A program made the translations under genes and the position numbers. Below the pieces are notes generated by a model that worked only from the letters and a program-made list of their open reading frames with translations, was not told where the DNA came from and did not search any database. A DNA stretch of 64,000 nucleotides from Cephalotrichum gorgonifer. Taxonomy: Eukaryota; Ascomycota; Sordariomycetes; Microascales; Microascaceae. The stretch lies in the NCBI GenBank assembly GCA_900312665.1, contig ONZQ02000001.1, positions 1,925,677 to 1,989,676 of the forward strand, given 5' to 3'. Positions 23,448-34,694 of the stretch are shown piece after piece; the stretch's first letter is position 1; the number at the start of each line of letters is the position of its first letter.

Positions 23448-24699
23448 CTTCGTGTCTGGCCGCACGAGGATCTTTTGGATCCTTGGCTCGAGTTCAAACT
23501 CGTGTGGAAATTTAGTCTGAGAAATGGATGTCGAGAGGATGAGGGGGGAGTCTTCGGCGGGCTGGGTTTGCTTCGTGGAAGTCGTGTAATAACATGGTTT
23601 GAATGAGGGAGTGGAGTGAGGTCAAGGAAGGAGGTCAAGGGACCCCTGCAAGGCGATCGACAAAAGGTGGGGAACGGAAGGAAGGTGCAGGGGGGGTGGG
23701 TGGGTGGTTCCTTCCAAGCAGGGAGAATAGAGGGGAAGGCATCATTGGTACCATATGGTATTAGTCGGGTCCATTACACTGCCCGGGCAAGCCAATAGGT
23801 AACAAGTCCAGCTACCTAAGATGGCTCTTGTTTGCCAACGTTCGGCGAATAATAAAGGCCAGGATATTAGGTCGAACCGTTGAGAAATCGAAGCACGATC
23901 CAGGTATACGATGTATTATTAAAGGCCGAACCAAGCTTGATCCATGCCAAAACCTGGCTCCAGAGAGCTTGGGCCTCCCCGCACCACCACCCACCCACTC
24001 CTAGTTTTATGTAAGTTGTGGAGACCTTCAGCGACTGGCAAGAGCCAGCATGACCCGGTGTGCTGGTACCATGACGTACTTTTAACTAATATGCCGGTGT
24101 TGTTACCACCACGTAATTTACGCAGGTCAGACAATCATCTCGAAGCACATCAAGAAGGTACGACCAAGCTAACGAAGGAAAGCGCTGCTCTCCAGAATGG
24201 ACATTAGAACATGATTAAAAAACATATAAGCCGCCTTTTTAAGTCGATAAAAAGGTGTCGGCAACTGGTATCAGCTGGCACAGGAGTTAAGTTAATTCCT
24301 CCTCACAAACCGTATCAAGGCCAGAGAGTAACCTGGTAACCTGGCAATACTTGCGCCACCTACCCCTGCTCCCAGCCGACATGGTCCCCTGCCGGCCTGG
24401 AAACCCGCACGTCTTTATCAGCCAGGGTCTTCCCCTTTCCACTTCACATCAATCCAATTCTCAAAAAGCAACTTCCACAGTTACACAAGCCTCACAGGCG
24501 TTCACCGGTCATTTTACGTGGAGAAAAGGAGCCAATCGGGTCGGGAAGGAGCTTCCACCCTTCTTCCCCTCTACCACACCACCCCCTAGCCGCCCGAGTT
24601 TGTTACTTGTACATCCGTGCGTCGGGAACTTGGCTCGTGACACGGGCTGATAGGACCGACCTCCATCGAGCTTGTCGCACCCGGCTGGCTCTGGCCAGA
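23448..24699. other. divergent promoter region between F-box gene and YVC1
   Basis: No gene is seen. A 7-base inverted repeat (CCTTTTT at 24234-24240 and AAAAAGG at 24249-24255) with an 8-base loop lies about 450 bases upstream of the YVC1 start. A TTACTTGTAC motif is at 24602-24611. Confidence 0.55.
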
Positions 24700-27284
24700 A
24701 TGTCTCGATCCGGATCGAGTCCTAATCGCATGGGTTCCTACACCGGCAGAGCTCGCTTTCGCGGTGACAGTAATAAGGGAGAGCGTCGGCCTCTTCTTGG
24801 GGAACAACCTGGGGCTGGTCAACAACATGAGCCGAGCAATAGCCAGCTGCCACTCTACAGCTGCTTCTCTAATCCACATAGCCATCTTCCCGTCTACACC
24901 AACATCCACAGGATACGACGCGACATAACCTCCGTTGTCGAGGACTATCTCAGTCTGGCGCAGCTACGGGATGTGCGTATAAACATCACCGTAATACGGC
25001 CACTAGTTGACAAGCTATATGAGTTGGACGACATCTCCATCGGTGAGTGAAATTCGTAGATGCCATCGCCTTCTGTCGTCTGCCTCAAACGAGGCGATGC
25101 TCTCCGTACGGCCGCCCTAACGCAAGACCTTCCGCGGTAATTACTAGTGTACTGCCTGCTTGTCAATCGGGCCCAGTTCCTTTATGAGCAGTCTCATCGG
25201 AGTAGCACCCAAAATGTCCACTTCAGCAGAGCCACCCTCTGTGAACTCATCGCAACTCGAATCTTGCGGCGCTTCAGCGAGGATAACCCCGGGAAAGACG
25301 GCTTGATAGTCCTCTCCAACATTCTGGTTGCAGGCTTTGGCCCTTTCCAGAATGCTCCGGAGTCGATCCGTCGCCAAGCGCAGGAGAATCAGGGATGGAT
25401 TTTTCACAGGCCACTGCCAGCTCTCGAGATTGCCATTCTTACCGAGAGCAAGCACCTCTTGAGCTCGGGTACATGCCAGAAAGTGTAAGTGGATGTCTTC
25501 CAGACACCCTTCCTTAGGACACCCGTCGCGTCTCCCGAGAGCCTCCTTCGCTAGAGCGCTAGATCTAACTCCTTCCCAGCACCAACGCAATCTACGAAGG
25601 TCGGGTAACGTACACCCCGGCGGGCCTTCTCGACTTGATACCCGACCATTACAAACAGAAGCCGATCTCCTTGTATGACCCGCGCGAAGCGCCACTGCTC
25701 AATCAGTATCGTCTCATTGTGCCGAGGACGAGGAATATCCTCGAGGTGATTCAGTACATCGTGCTCATGATACTCTATGTCGTATTCATGGCCGAGAGTG
25801 ACTACTCCAAGTTCAGCACACTTGAGATGTGCTTCTCTGTCTACGCCTTTGGATGGTGTCTTGAACAGTTCGCCACCATCCTGGGCCACGGATGGTAAGT
25901 CGTCTCTTACCTACATTATTTTCCTCTGGAGAGTTTCCGCGAAACTGACCGTAGGATTCAGGGATGTCTATACACAGAACCTATGGTCGTTCCTAGATGT
26001 AGGCTTCCTCGGCATTTATGTCGCATACCTAATATTACGGGTATACGGCGGGATCACCGGCGAATCTGAGCCCGGGAGGCAAGCCATCGATGTCATTGCC
26101 ATAGCAGCACCGGTACTTATCCCCAGGCTGGCGTTCAACCTGCTCTCTGATAGTATGGTGTTTTTGTCCCTCAGAGCTATGATGGGAGATTTTGCAATCT
26201 TGACCGCCCTGTCGGCCTGGTGCTTTGCAGGATTCCTAATTTCTCTGCAGTGGCTCAGCCCAGGATCCCATGATTCAGTGTAAGTTGGCACCCGTTTGCC
26301 GTACGTACCCTTGTCAGCACTCCAATACTGACATACGGTCCCAGTACAACCGGCAAGTGGATGCTCTGGATATGGTTTGGTTTGGACGGGACGGGGATTC
26401 AGCGATCTGTAAGTAGCCTACTCTCCCTCGCGGCGCCATGTGCTGCCGACGGCTGACATCGAGCGTGCTAGGCCGAATTCCACTGGCTTCTTGGTCCCGC
26501 ACTGATGGTCGCATTCGCGTTTCTTGGAAACACACTGTTCCTTACCATTTTTGTCTCGATACTTTCCCACACCTTTGCCACCATCGTCACAGATGCCGCC
26601 GCCGAAATCCAGTACCGCAAGGCCGTCGTCACTCTGGAGGGCGTGAAGAGTGATGCCATCTTCGCCTACCAACCGCCCTTCAATATCCTAGCCATGGTCA
26701 TTCTCGTTCCCCTGAGGTTCATCGTCAGCCCGCGATGGTTCCACAAGATCCATGTCACCTCGGTGAGGCTGGTCAACCTACCCCTTCTTATTATCATCGC
26801 AGTCCTGGAGCGGCGAATCCTCTGGTCTTCCAATGGGGGAACCGAGGGCGGACAAGCACGGTCCAGTAGGGAGCCCAAGTGGTTCTGGGAGCGGTGGAAC
26901 CTCGCCTCGCGTCAAGACATACGCGCCGTCTTCGAGATGCCCCCTCCCGATGCGGTGGAGGAGATTATAGCTGTCGACGACGATCTCACGCACCAGCTTA
27001 TCCGCAAGCAGTATACTCGCCGGGGCGCTAGCGTGTCGCCTCGCCCCCTACGCAGAAGGAGAGATTCTACGTATCCTGGCTTGGCGCCGGATATGAGGGG
27101 CTCAGTTGGGGAGTCAGACGAGGCGGTTGAGATAGAGGATGTTGATTCGAGGCTGAGTGCCGTAGAGGCGGCAGTTGGCCGGGTGGAAAGAATGCTGGAG
27201 ATGCTATGCTCTCGAGTGGAGGGGAAGCGGAAGCTGGGTACAGAGGACACAGGAGACAGCCAGACCCTAAGAGATTTTGAGTAG
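24700..27284 (+). CDS. YVC1: vacuolar TRP-like calcium channel YVC1, 6 exons
   Basis: Exons 24700-25042, 25148-25484, 25580-25894, 25962-26279, 26345-26408 and 26472-27284 join in frame to 729 residues. Each junction keeps the family sequence continuous, for example IVYCLLVNRAQF, CQKVTNAIYEGR, GHGWDVYTQN and VTTGKWMLW. YVC1 releases Ca2+ from the vacuole under osmotic and other stress. The protein has a long cytosolic N-terminal domain (IHRIRRDI.., VRPLVDKLYELDD in variant form). Hydrophobic segments follow (ILEVIQYIVLMILYVVF; FLGIYVAYLIL; PVLIPRLAFNLL). Then come the pore region with WFGLDGTGIQ, a final helix (MVAFAFLGNTLFLTIFVSIL), and a cytosolic tail with a predicted coiled coil near the end (VDSRLSAVEAAVGRVERML). 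The start at 24700 is chosen because the sequence upstream in frame is not protein-like. Length is near that of the yeast homologue (about 675). Confidence 0.95.
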
Positions 27285-27723
27285 GATATTGAGAGGGAAA
27301 GCGATGAAATAGAACCATGAATGGTTAGATTTGTATAAAAATGAGTGAAGGGGATGTTCTGGATGATACTAGATCGGGCGGAACCGCGATTATTCGCCAT
27401 CAGGTGGGGGAGTGGGTGAAGGTCGGTTTCGCTCTATTGATGACATGAATACGCTCTGAAAGTCCTTAACTCGTCGCCCTTCTCCCACATCCAATATTTA
27501 CACCTCTTTCTCTACTTAACTCCGGAATCGCAAATGTACTAAGAGTCGACAAATTCCTTTTTTTTGTTTTTTTTTTTTTTTTTTTTGCAAACTTAACGTC
27601 TCAGGTTGGGCTAGATATCTAATACTCATTGGGTGGGGCATATCCCTCCGGAATTTCATAATTCTTTGGATCTGGTCACTTGCGCTCAAGGTGTGAGCTA
27701 TCAACAACAACATCACCATCACC
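27285..27723. other. intergenic between YVC1 and MTQ2
   Basis: Holds the YVC1 3' region and the MTQ2 promoter. A T-rich tract (T8, one G, T20 at 27558-27586) lies about 140 bases upstream of the MTQ2 ATG. The last 20 bases before that ATG are CAA/CAT/CAC repeats, an unstructured leader. Confidence 0.6.
27558..27586 (+). repeat. poly-T tract (T8-G-T20)
   Basis: A homopolymeric dA:dT tract upstream of MTQ2. Such tracts commonly exclude nucleosomes in fungal promoters. That role is inferred here. Confidence 0.85.
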
Positions 27724-28530
27724 ATGCTTCCGACACCAGACACCTCGCATATCCCCACTTCTCTAGTGTACGATCCCGTCGAGGACTCCTACCTCCTCCT
27801 CGACACCTTTTCCTCCCCCTCCGAAACCGCCTTTCTCAAGGACCACTTCCCCCTCACATCACCGTCGGCGCCTCAGTCCCCCTCCCCTATCCCGGTTGTA
27901 CTGGAACTCGGCTCCGGATCGGGCGTGGTATCGGCCTTCCTCGCCTCTAATGCGCGGCATATCTTCGGACGGCCGGTGCTCTCCGCGTGCACAGATCTGA
28001 ACCCGCATGCGTGTAGGGCGACGGCGGAGACAATTAGAAAAGAGCTCTCACAGAGACGCGAAGATGGGGCCGGCGATGGGGCCGGCGTGTTCCTGGGGGT
28101 GTGCAATGCCGACTTGGAGGGCCCGTGGGTGAGCGGCGCTGTGGACGTCTTGGTGTTTAACCCGCCCTATGTGCCCACTCCGGACCTACCCGTCCGGCCA
28201 GACACGATGAGGGACTCCGCTGATGGGGAGGAGGGAGATCGGAGGGAGCCCACGTTCGAGGAAGAGGAATACTACTTGGGTCTCGCGTACGCGGGCGGCT
28301 ATGACGGGATGGAGGTCACGAATCGGCTTATTGAGAGGCTACCGGACATTCTGAGCGCAAGGGGGTGTGCCTACATTGTCTTGTGCGCGCAGAACCATCC
28401 GGAGGAGGTTAAGCAGCGGATACGGGACATGGGGGCTGAGTGGAGGGCCGAGACGGCCGGGACAAGCGGGAAGAAGGCCGGTTGGGAGAAGCTCCAGATC
28501 ATGAGGGCGTGGAGGGTGCATCAATCTTAG
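27724..28530 (+). CDS. MTQ2: eRF1 glutamine methyltransferase catalytic subunit MTQ2
   Basis: A single-exon frame of 268 residues. MTQ2 (N6AMT1/HemK2 family), with its partner TRM112, methylates the glutamine of the GGQ motif in translation release factor eRF1. It is a class I SAM-dependent methyltransferase. The N-terminal DPVEDSYLLLD is the family signature around the SAM/substrate site. VLELGSGSGVVSAFLA is motif I, ACTDLNPHAC follows with the acidic residue for the SAM ribose, and NPPYVPTP is the catalytic NPPY motif that binds the target Gln. An insertion of about 20 acidic residues (ADGEEGDRREP) follows NPPY, at the position where family members carry a variable loop. It converges with SMD1. 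Confidence 0.94.
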   Translation: MLPTPDTSHIPTSLVYDPVEDSYLLLDTFSSPSETAFLKDHFPLTSPSAPQSPSPIPVVLELGSGSGVVSAFLASNARHIFGRPVLSACTDLNPHACRATAETIRKELSQRREDGAGDGAGVFLGVCNADLEGPWVSGAVDVLVFNPPYVPTPDLPVRPDTMRDSADGEEGDRREPTFEEEEYYLGLAYAGGYDGMEVTNRLIERLPDILSARGCAYIVLCAQNHPEEVKQRIRDMGAEWRAETAGTSGKKAGWEKLQIMRAWRVHQS

Positions 28531-28916
28531 GTTATAACAAAAAAAGAGACCAACCAGGTCTTCATGAGGATACGTTCCGAGCTCACAGCCGGGTGACAGC
28601 GCCGTAGAAATTTCTAGACATGGCTCTTTTATATGTTCTTCAGCTTTTCCCCCAACGCCAGGTACCAAAAGACATGTGTTGGCATGCCCAGTATCTCAAA
28701 AAAAGTCTTTTCTCTCTTCATTCGCCCAGGTTGGCCCCCCCTCTCCTCGCGTGAGACGCAACCATGCCTCCTCCTCCACCGCGGGCCTTCGTAAAGTTAG
28801 GTCGTGATATCCCACATTTCCCCAGGCGAGACATCCGGATTCCCAATTCCCAAGCAAATCCTCGCCAATCAACAAAAAGCCTTCCCCTCCAAGCCCTTCC
28901 AGAGAAGAACTGCCCA
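28531..28916. other. convergent intergenic region MTQ2/SMD1
   Basis: Probably both 3' UTRs. Small frames here are antisense to, or continuous with, the Gly/Arg-rich end of SMD1 and are not supported as genes. Confidence 0.6.
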
Positions 28917-29541
28917 TTACCGGGAGAAGCCCCTCCCGCCGCCTCTCGGCCCACCCCTACCCCGCGGCCCACCCCGCCCACGGGGGCCGCCGCCCCGGCC
29001 GCCCCTCCCGCCACGATCCGCGACCTCCTTCCTCGCCTTATTCTTCGGCTTCGGCGCGTCGTCAATGAGTAGGGTGTCGAGGGGAAGCGAGTCGGGAAGG
29101 ATGAAGTAGCGGATGGTGCTGCCGCGGATGTTCATCGTGTCGAGAGAGATGGGGTCCTGGTTCCTGGGGGTCATGCGGACGTTTCGGAGGGCCGTGTTCA
29201 TCTGCGGCGAGACAGACATTATGGTGCCGTGGACGATTGTGCCTGGGGGTAGGGTTAGCATTCGTGATTTGGAGTGCGGGGAGAGGGAGGGGGTAGAGGG
29301 GGATGAAGGGAGGAGCGCGATTGGGGATGGGATTGCTCGAGCTCGGGCGCGGGCTAGGCCGGGGGAAGGGGGTGGATGTACCATTCTTTAACTCTACTGT
29401 GACCGTTTCATTGGCACACTTCATCAAGAATCTGTATCGCGAGACCATTTAGCTTCCGTTCTCGGGGGTCACCTTCGGTTCTGTTCCTGGCGCCAGCCTG
29501 CCATGACCGGTCGTCGGGCAGTCTTACCTCACGAGCTTCAT
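28917..29541 (-). CDS. SMD1: small nuclear ribonucleoprotein Sm D1, 3 exons
   Basis: On the minus strand the exons are 29541-29528 (14 bases, MKLVR with the last codon split), 29431-29382 and 29242-28917, giving 129 residues. Sm D1 is one of the seven core proteins that form the ring on spliceosomal snRNAs. The Sm fold is intact: Sm1 motif LKNGTIVHGTIMSVSPQMN and Sm2 motif around MNIRGSTIRYFILPDS. A tail of RG/RGG repeats follows (about residues 100-129), the usual target of arginine methylation and of SMN-type assembly. All donors and acceptors are GT..AG. The reading frame ends in TAA. The first exon encodes fewer than five full codons. The gene converges with MTQ2. Confidence 0.95.
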
Positions 29542-29837
29542 TGTGGCGATAGCCCCGACAAGACGCGGGGTAAATATACTCGGGGGAGGAGTAGGAGAAG
29601 TGAATGGGGTGGGTGTCGTTTGATGCGGTCGCGGCTCAGTGTGGAAGGCTGAAGCTTCAGAAATTGACTGGCAGGGCTGATGACGGAGCTTACCGCCATG
29701 CTGCCTCGCTTCTTGTTCTCGCTTGGGGGGAACGAGCTTTCTGGGTTCGCGTGGAGAAAGCACGTGACCAACCACTACCTCCCTCCCACCCCACCACTCA
29801 CTTGCACCAATTCCTCCCCTACCTCACCTCACTCTAG

Positions 29838-30212
29838 ATGAATATCGTGATCTCTTCCACCGCGTTTATCTTGTTATTGGTCGCAACCCAGTGAAATTCA
29901 ATATATCGAGTAAGTTCTGTCTTGGCATACGCCTTTTACATCTCAAAACATAGCGGCCATCCTTCACCGAGCCCAGCGAGTTTTGATGAAGCTGCGGACT
30001 CCCGACCTGGTATTGGACCTCAGACCTAATGAGATCGATCCGGTGAGCGGGGACCGATGTCCCCTGCCCTGCGCGGACTGTGAATGAAGCACTTTCGCGT
30101 TGATCCTGGGCTCCGCTTCGCGCTCCGGGACATCCTACAACTACGGGATCGGCTCACTGGGGAGCCGCTAAAACCCATCCGATTGGATCCTCGTCTCCAA
30201 CCTTTAGAATAG
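29838..30212 (+). CDS. possible small spliced gene, family not recognised (start not found)
   Basis: Three candidate exons join in one frame. The first is 29838-29909, preceded by a CTCTAG acceptor and followed by a perfect GTAAGT donor. The second is 29954-30042, with a CATAG acceptor and a GTGAGC donor. The third is 30090-30212 and ends in TAG. The translation is about 94 residues and looks protein-like: DEYRDLFHRVYLVIGRN, then HRAQRVLMKLRTPDLVLDLR, then HFRVDPGLRFALRDILQLRD. I do not recognise it. The introns would be very short (44 and 47 bases) and lack a clear CTAAC site. An upstream exon with the start codon would have to lie between 29541 and 29838, close to the divergent SMD1 start. 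A chance assembly of open segments is a real alternative. Confidence 0.33.
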
Positions 30213-30882
30213 GACTGAGAACGGAACACTCGAAAGGGTAGAGATTAGAGAGCTCAAGAGGGGCAGGTATAAGTGGGATAACTACTTACTTACCCTGGGC
30301 ATGTTCTACACCTTGCACATGTTAGGCGTGAGGTCGTGCACTTAGACAAGTTGGAGGGGCTTCCGATTGGGGTTGTCAGCGCATCGGTCCAAGCATCATG
30401 GAATAGGGGAGCGTTTCCTAAGTGGGGAAAGCTGGTTACTATATTTATGATGACCGAGGAGTAGTGTTTGACACGTCTTTGTATGATAGGAGTGTGTAGA
30501 CTGAGACCTCGCCGTCTCGCTTCATCGAAATCCATCCTGGAGGCTCTTACAATGCGTATGATACAGAATGTCTCCACTTTACTTCTATCCTCCTGCCCAC
30601 GTGACGAGATCTTATCTCTGCCACTGGACAATGGACCCCGCTGTAATCGCCGCCCAGCGTTATCGATAACGATAACAATTTTTTTTCAAGACGAGCTTTC
30701 CGCAGTCGCCCACCCTTCCATTGATTGACTCGGGAAAGATCGAAGCTGCTACCCTCGGGAGCATTTTGTCGCTTATACGCAGAAAACGCCGCCCACCCGA
30801 GAGTCCACCGACTCAGCCCCTTTTCCCGCTCTTTAATGATTGCCTAGCTCTACCACCGACCCGAGAGCGAAACACCAGAACA
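30213..30882. other. RPA135 upstream region
   Basis: No gene is supported. A perfect 12-base palindrome GTTATCGATAAC (30659-30670) is followed by a second GATAAC and a T8 run, about 210 bases before the RPA135 ATG. A regulatory role is only suggested by position. Confidence 0.45.
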
Positions 30883-33800
30883 ATGTCCAAGGTGAAGAAG
30901 TCTCGCCGCGCCGCGGCCAAGACCGAGGTGGCACCCTGGACGTCCGAATTCAACACCCTCCGCCGCCAGAATCTTTTCCAGCACCCGCCGGCGGACAAGT
31001 CGGTGTACCCGCTCCTCCGCGAGGCGATTCAGTTCCACAATGATGCATTCAACGCCATGTTCGGGCGGGAGAACCTCATCCAGAAGGGACTGGACGATAT
31101 TGGGACTAAGTGGCACCGGGATGGAGAACTGTCCCCCACCAAGAACGACGCAAAAAATGACCTGAGGATACGGGTTACGAGGGTGGGATTGGACGCTCCC
31201 GAGGTCGGGGGTGCGAAGGGTGCGGGGAAGGCTCTTTTCCCGTGGGAGTGCAGAGAGAGGCACATTACATATCGGGGGAGGATGACGGCTACGATGGAGT
31301 ATACGATTAATAACGGGGACGTGGTTGAGTTTGATGTGGATCTAGGCAGGGTACCGATTATGGTCAGGGTATGTTTTCAAAGGCCTCCCTTGACTTTTAT
31401 CGCGGCCATTCAGGCGGTGGGATTAACACAGGCAACGGCGTATAGTCGAATAAGTGTCACATCGAGAAGTTCACGCCCGCGCAGCTCGTCGAAAAGAGGG
31501 AAGACTCAGAGGAGCAGGGCGGCTACTTCATCATAAACGGAATCGAGAGGGTCATCCGACTGCTCCAGGTGAACAAGCGCAACTTCCCCATCGCCATCGA
31601 CCGGAAGAGCTTCACGAACAGGGGACCGGAGTATACGACCAAGGGTGTCGCGATGCGCTGCGTGCGGCCGGATGAGACATCGATCACCAACACCATCCAC
31701 CTCCTCCAGGACGGGAACATCATTATGCGCTTCGCGTGGAGGAAGCGCGAGTACCTCGTCCCCGTCATGATGATCTTCAAGGCTCTCGTGGACACTAGCG
31801 ACAGGGAGATCTTCGAGGCCATCGTCGGGCGGGCGGGGTCCGAGGCGTCCAAGGATGCCCGTCTGGTCAACCAGGTAGAGGTGCTCCTCCGCACGTTCAA
31901 GACGTACGGGCTCTACTACAAGGACGAGACCAGGGCCTTCCTCGGGTCCAAGTTCAGGGGTATCCTGGGCGTCCCGAACGCCATGCCCGACGCCGAGGCC
32001 GGCAGCGAGCTGCTGCGGAAGGTCATCCTCGTGCACCTCGGGAACACGGAAGTCACCCACGAGCAGAACTTGTCTAAATTCACGACGCTGGCGTTTATGT
32101 GCCGTAAGCTCTATGCCCTGGGTGCCGACGAGTGCTCAGCGGACAACGTCGATGTGGTTTCGAACCAGGACCTGTTGCTCGGCGGCTTCCTCTTCAGCAT
32201 GATCATCAAGGAACGTATAGAGGAGTCGATCGGCTCCTCGCTCCGTATGGCCCTCGTGCAGTACTTCCGGGCGAACCCCGGCGAGACCTTCACCACGCCA
32301 AAGTTCCGGCAGGACTTCCCCAGGAAGATCTTCGCAAAGGTCGACACCAAGATCGGCCAGGCCCTCGAGTACTTCTTGTCCACAGGTAACCTCTCCAGTG
32401 TGTCAGGTCTCGACCAGCAGCAGGCCTCGGGTTTCACCATCGTCGCCGAGAAGCTCAATTACCTCCGTTACCTCTCCCACTTCAGGTCCGTCCATCGTGG
32501 TGCCTTCTTCACCGAGCTGCGCACGACGACGGTGCGAAAGCTGACGCCCGAGTCGTGGGGGTTCCTCTGCCCCGTCCACACGCCCGATGGTTCGCCCTGC
32601 GGTCTCCTTAACCATCTGGCCCACAAGGCAAAGGTCCTCACGGAGAGCATAGACACATCCGCCATCCCCAGACTCGTGCAGCAGCTGGGCGCCGACACGG
32701 TATCGTCGGCGTCGACCAAGGAGTGCTCCGTCATCATGCTGGACGGCGAGGTCCTGGGATGGTGTACGCCCGCGACGGCGAAGCGCATCCACGACTGCTT
32801 CCGCCACTGGAAGGTTGAGGGCTCTCACAACGTCCCGCTCTACCTGGAGATCGGGTACATCCCACCGTCCGAGGGTGGCGCCTACCCCGGTCTGTACATG
32901 GCCTCGAGGCCCTCGAGGATGGTCCGCCCCGTCAAGTACCTGCCTCTCGGAAAGGAGGACTACGTCGGCCCGACCGAGCAGGCCTTCATGGGCATCGCGG
33001 TCGTGCCCTGGGAGATCGATTCGGGTTACCACACCCACGTCGAGTTCACGCCTACCAACATCATGTCCATCCTCGCCAACATGACGCCCTTCTCCGATCA
33101 CAACCAGTCGCCCCGTAACATGTACCAGTGTCAGATGGCCAAGCAGACGATGGGTACGCCCACTACCGCGCTGGACCACCGCACCGACAACAAGATGTAC
33201 CACCTGCAAACGGGTCAGACCCCCGTCGTCAGGTCGTCACTCTACAACCAGTACGGCCTCGACAACTGGCCCAACGGCATGAACGCCGTCGTCGCCGTTA
33301 TCTCGTACACCGCCTACGACATGGACGACGCCATGATCATCAACAAGTCCGCCTTCGAGCGGGGATTCGGCTACGGGACCATCTACAAGACCTTAAAGAT
33401 CACGCTCAAGGACGACAACAGGGCCATGTCGGCGCGCCGGGTCAAGAAGCTGTTCGGCTTCCCCAAGAGCGCCGAGGTCAAGGCCGAGTGGCGGGCGACG
33501 CTCGACGACGACGGCCTGCCCCTCGTGGGGACCATGATCAAGGAGGGGGACTGCCTCGCGGCGTGGCACACGGTCGAGATGGACTTCGCCGACAACTTCA
33601 TCAACACCGACGGCGAGACCCACTTCGAGCGGTACAAGGACACCGAGGTCGGCTACATCGACCAGGTGCGGTTGATTGGATCCGAGTCTGGTACGGAGCC
33701 ACTTCAGACAATTTCCGTCAAGATACGGATCCCGCGTGCCCCCCAGGTCGGAGACAAGTTCTCGTCCCGTCACGGTCAGAAAGGTGTCTTGTCTAGGCTA

Positions 33801-34694
33801 TGGCCGACCATCGACATGCCCTTCTCCGAAACGGGCATGCAGCCCGATGTCATCATCAACCCTCACGCCTTCCCGTCGCGAATGACTATCGGTAACCTCG
33901 TCGAGGTGATGGCGGGTAAGTCGGGCGCATTAAATGGCATGTCGCAGAACGGAACCCCGTGGATCTTCGACGAGAAGTACCCCGCCAAGGACCACTTTGG
34001 CGAACAGTTGAGGAAGGCCGGCTACAACTACTGTGGTAACGAGCCTATGTACTCCGGCATTACGGGAGAGGAGTTCTCGGCGGATATCTACATCGGCGTT
34101 GTGTACTACCAGAGGCTGAGGCACATGGTCAACGATAAGTTCCAAGTCAGGACAACGGGACCAATCGTGCCCACGACCGGTCAGCCAGTGAAGGGCAGGA
34201 AGCGACACGGAGGTGTTCGTGTGGGAGAAATGGAGAAAGACGCACTCCTAGCTCACGGCGGAGCATTCTTGCTCCAGGACCGACTCATCAACTGCTCCGA
34301 CTACACCAGGGCATGGGTCTGTAAGCCTTGTGGATCTTTCCTATCCGTTCAGCCGACGGTGTCGCCGTACATTGGCAAGAAGAAGAAGGGCACCTTTGTT
34401 CGCTGCCGAAAGTGCGCCGTCCGCGTCAAGCCGGGCATGGACCTTAACGACCTAGATGGAGAGATGTGGGAGGATGGACAGGGTAACCTTTTCATTGGTG
34501 GAGACCAGACCACCGAGGTCGTCGTCCCGGGAGCTCTGAAGTTCCTGGATGCGGAGCTTGCCGCTATGGGTGTGAAGCTCAAGTACACACTCGAGGGTGA
34601 TAAAGCGACGCGGAAGGGGCCCGCGCGTGCCGTGGAGCTCAAGGGTGCGAGTCTGAGTATGGACAAGCCCGATACGGTTATTCGTTTTGACTAG
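30883..34694 (+). CDS. RPA135: RNA polymerase I second-largest subunit RPA135, 2 exons
   Basis: Exon 1 is 30883-31368 and exon 2 is 31446-34694, 1244 residues in all. The intron (31369-31445) has a GTATGT donor and a TATAG acceptor, and joins VPIMVR to SNKCHIEKFTPAQLV. This is the beta-like catalytic half of RNA polymerase I, which transcribes 35S rDNA in the nucleolus. Features typical of the Pol I form are RGAFFTELRTTTVRKL followed by the HTPDGSPCGLLNHLAHK segment. The universal beta motif GDKFSSRHGQKGVLS, near the active centre, is at about residue 930. The C-terminal zinc site has two CxxC pairs (WVCKPCG at about 1120 and VRCRKCA further on). Length fits yeast RPA135 (1203). Upstream is the candidate small gene. 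Downstream lies a long intergenic region. Confidence 0.97.

Noticed and set aside
23448..23465. An extended start for the F-box protein (MRPDTK)
   Set aside because: The extended start codon is GTG. The first ATG is at 23447.
32403..33209. A 268-codon minus-strand frame inside RPA135
   Set aside because: It is an antisense shadow of a highly conserved exon with biased third positions.
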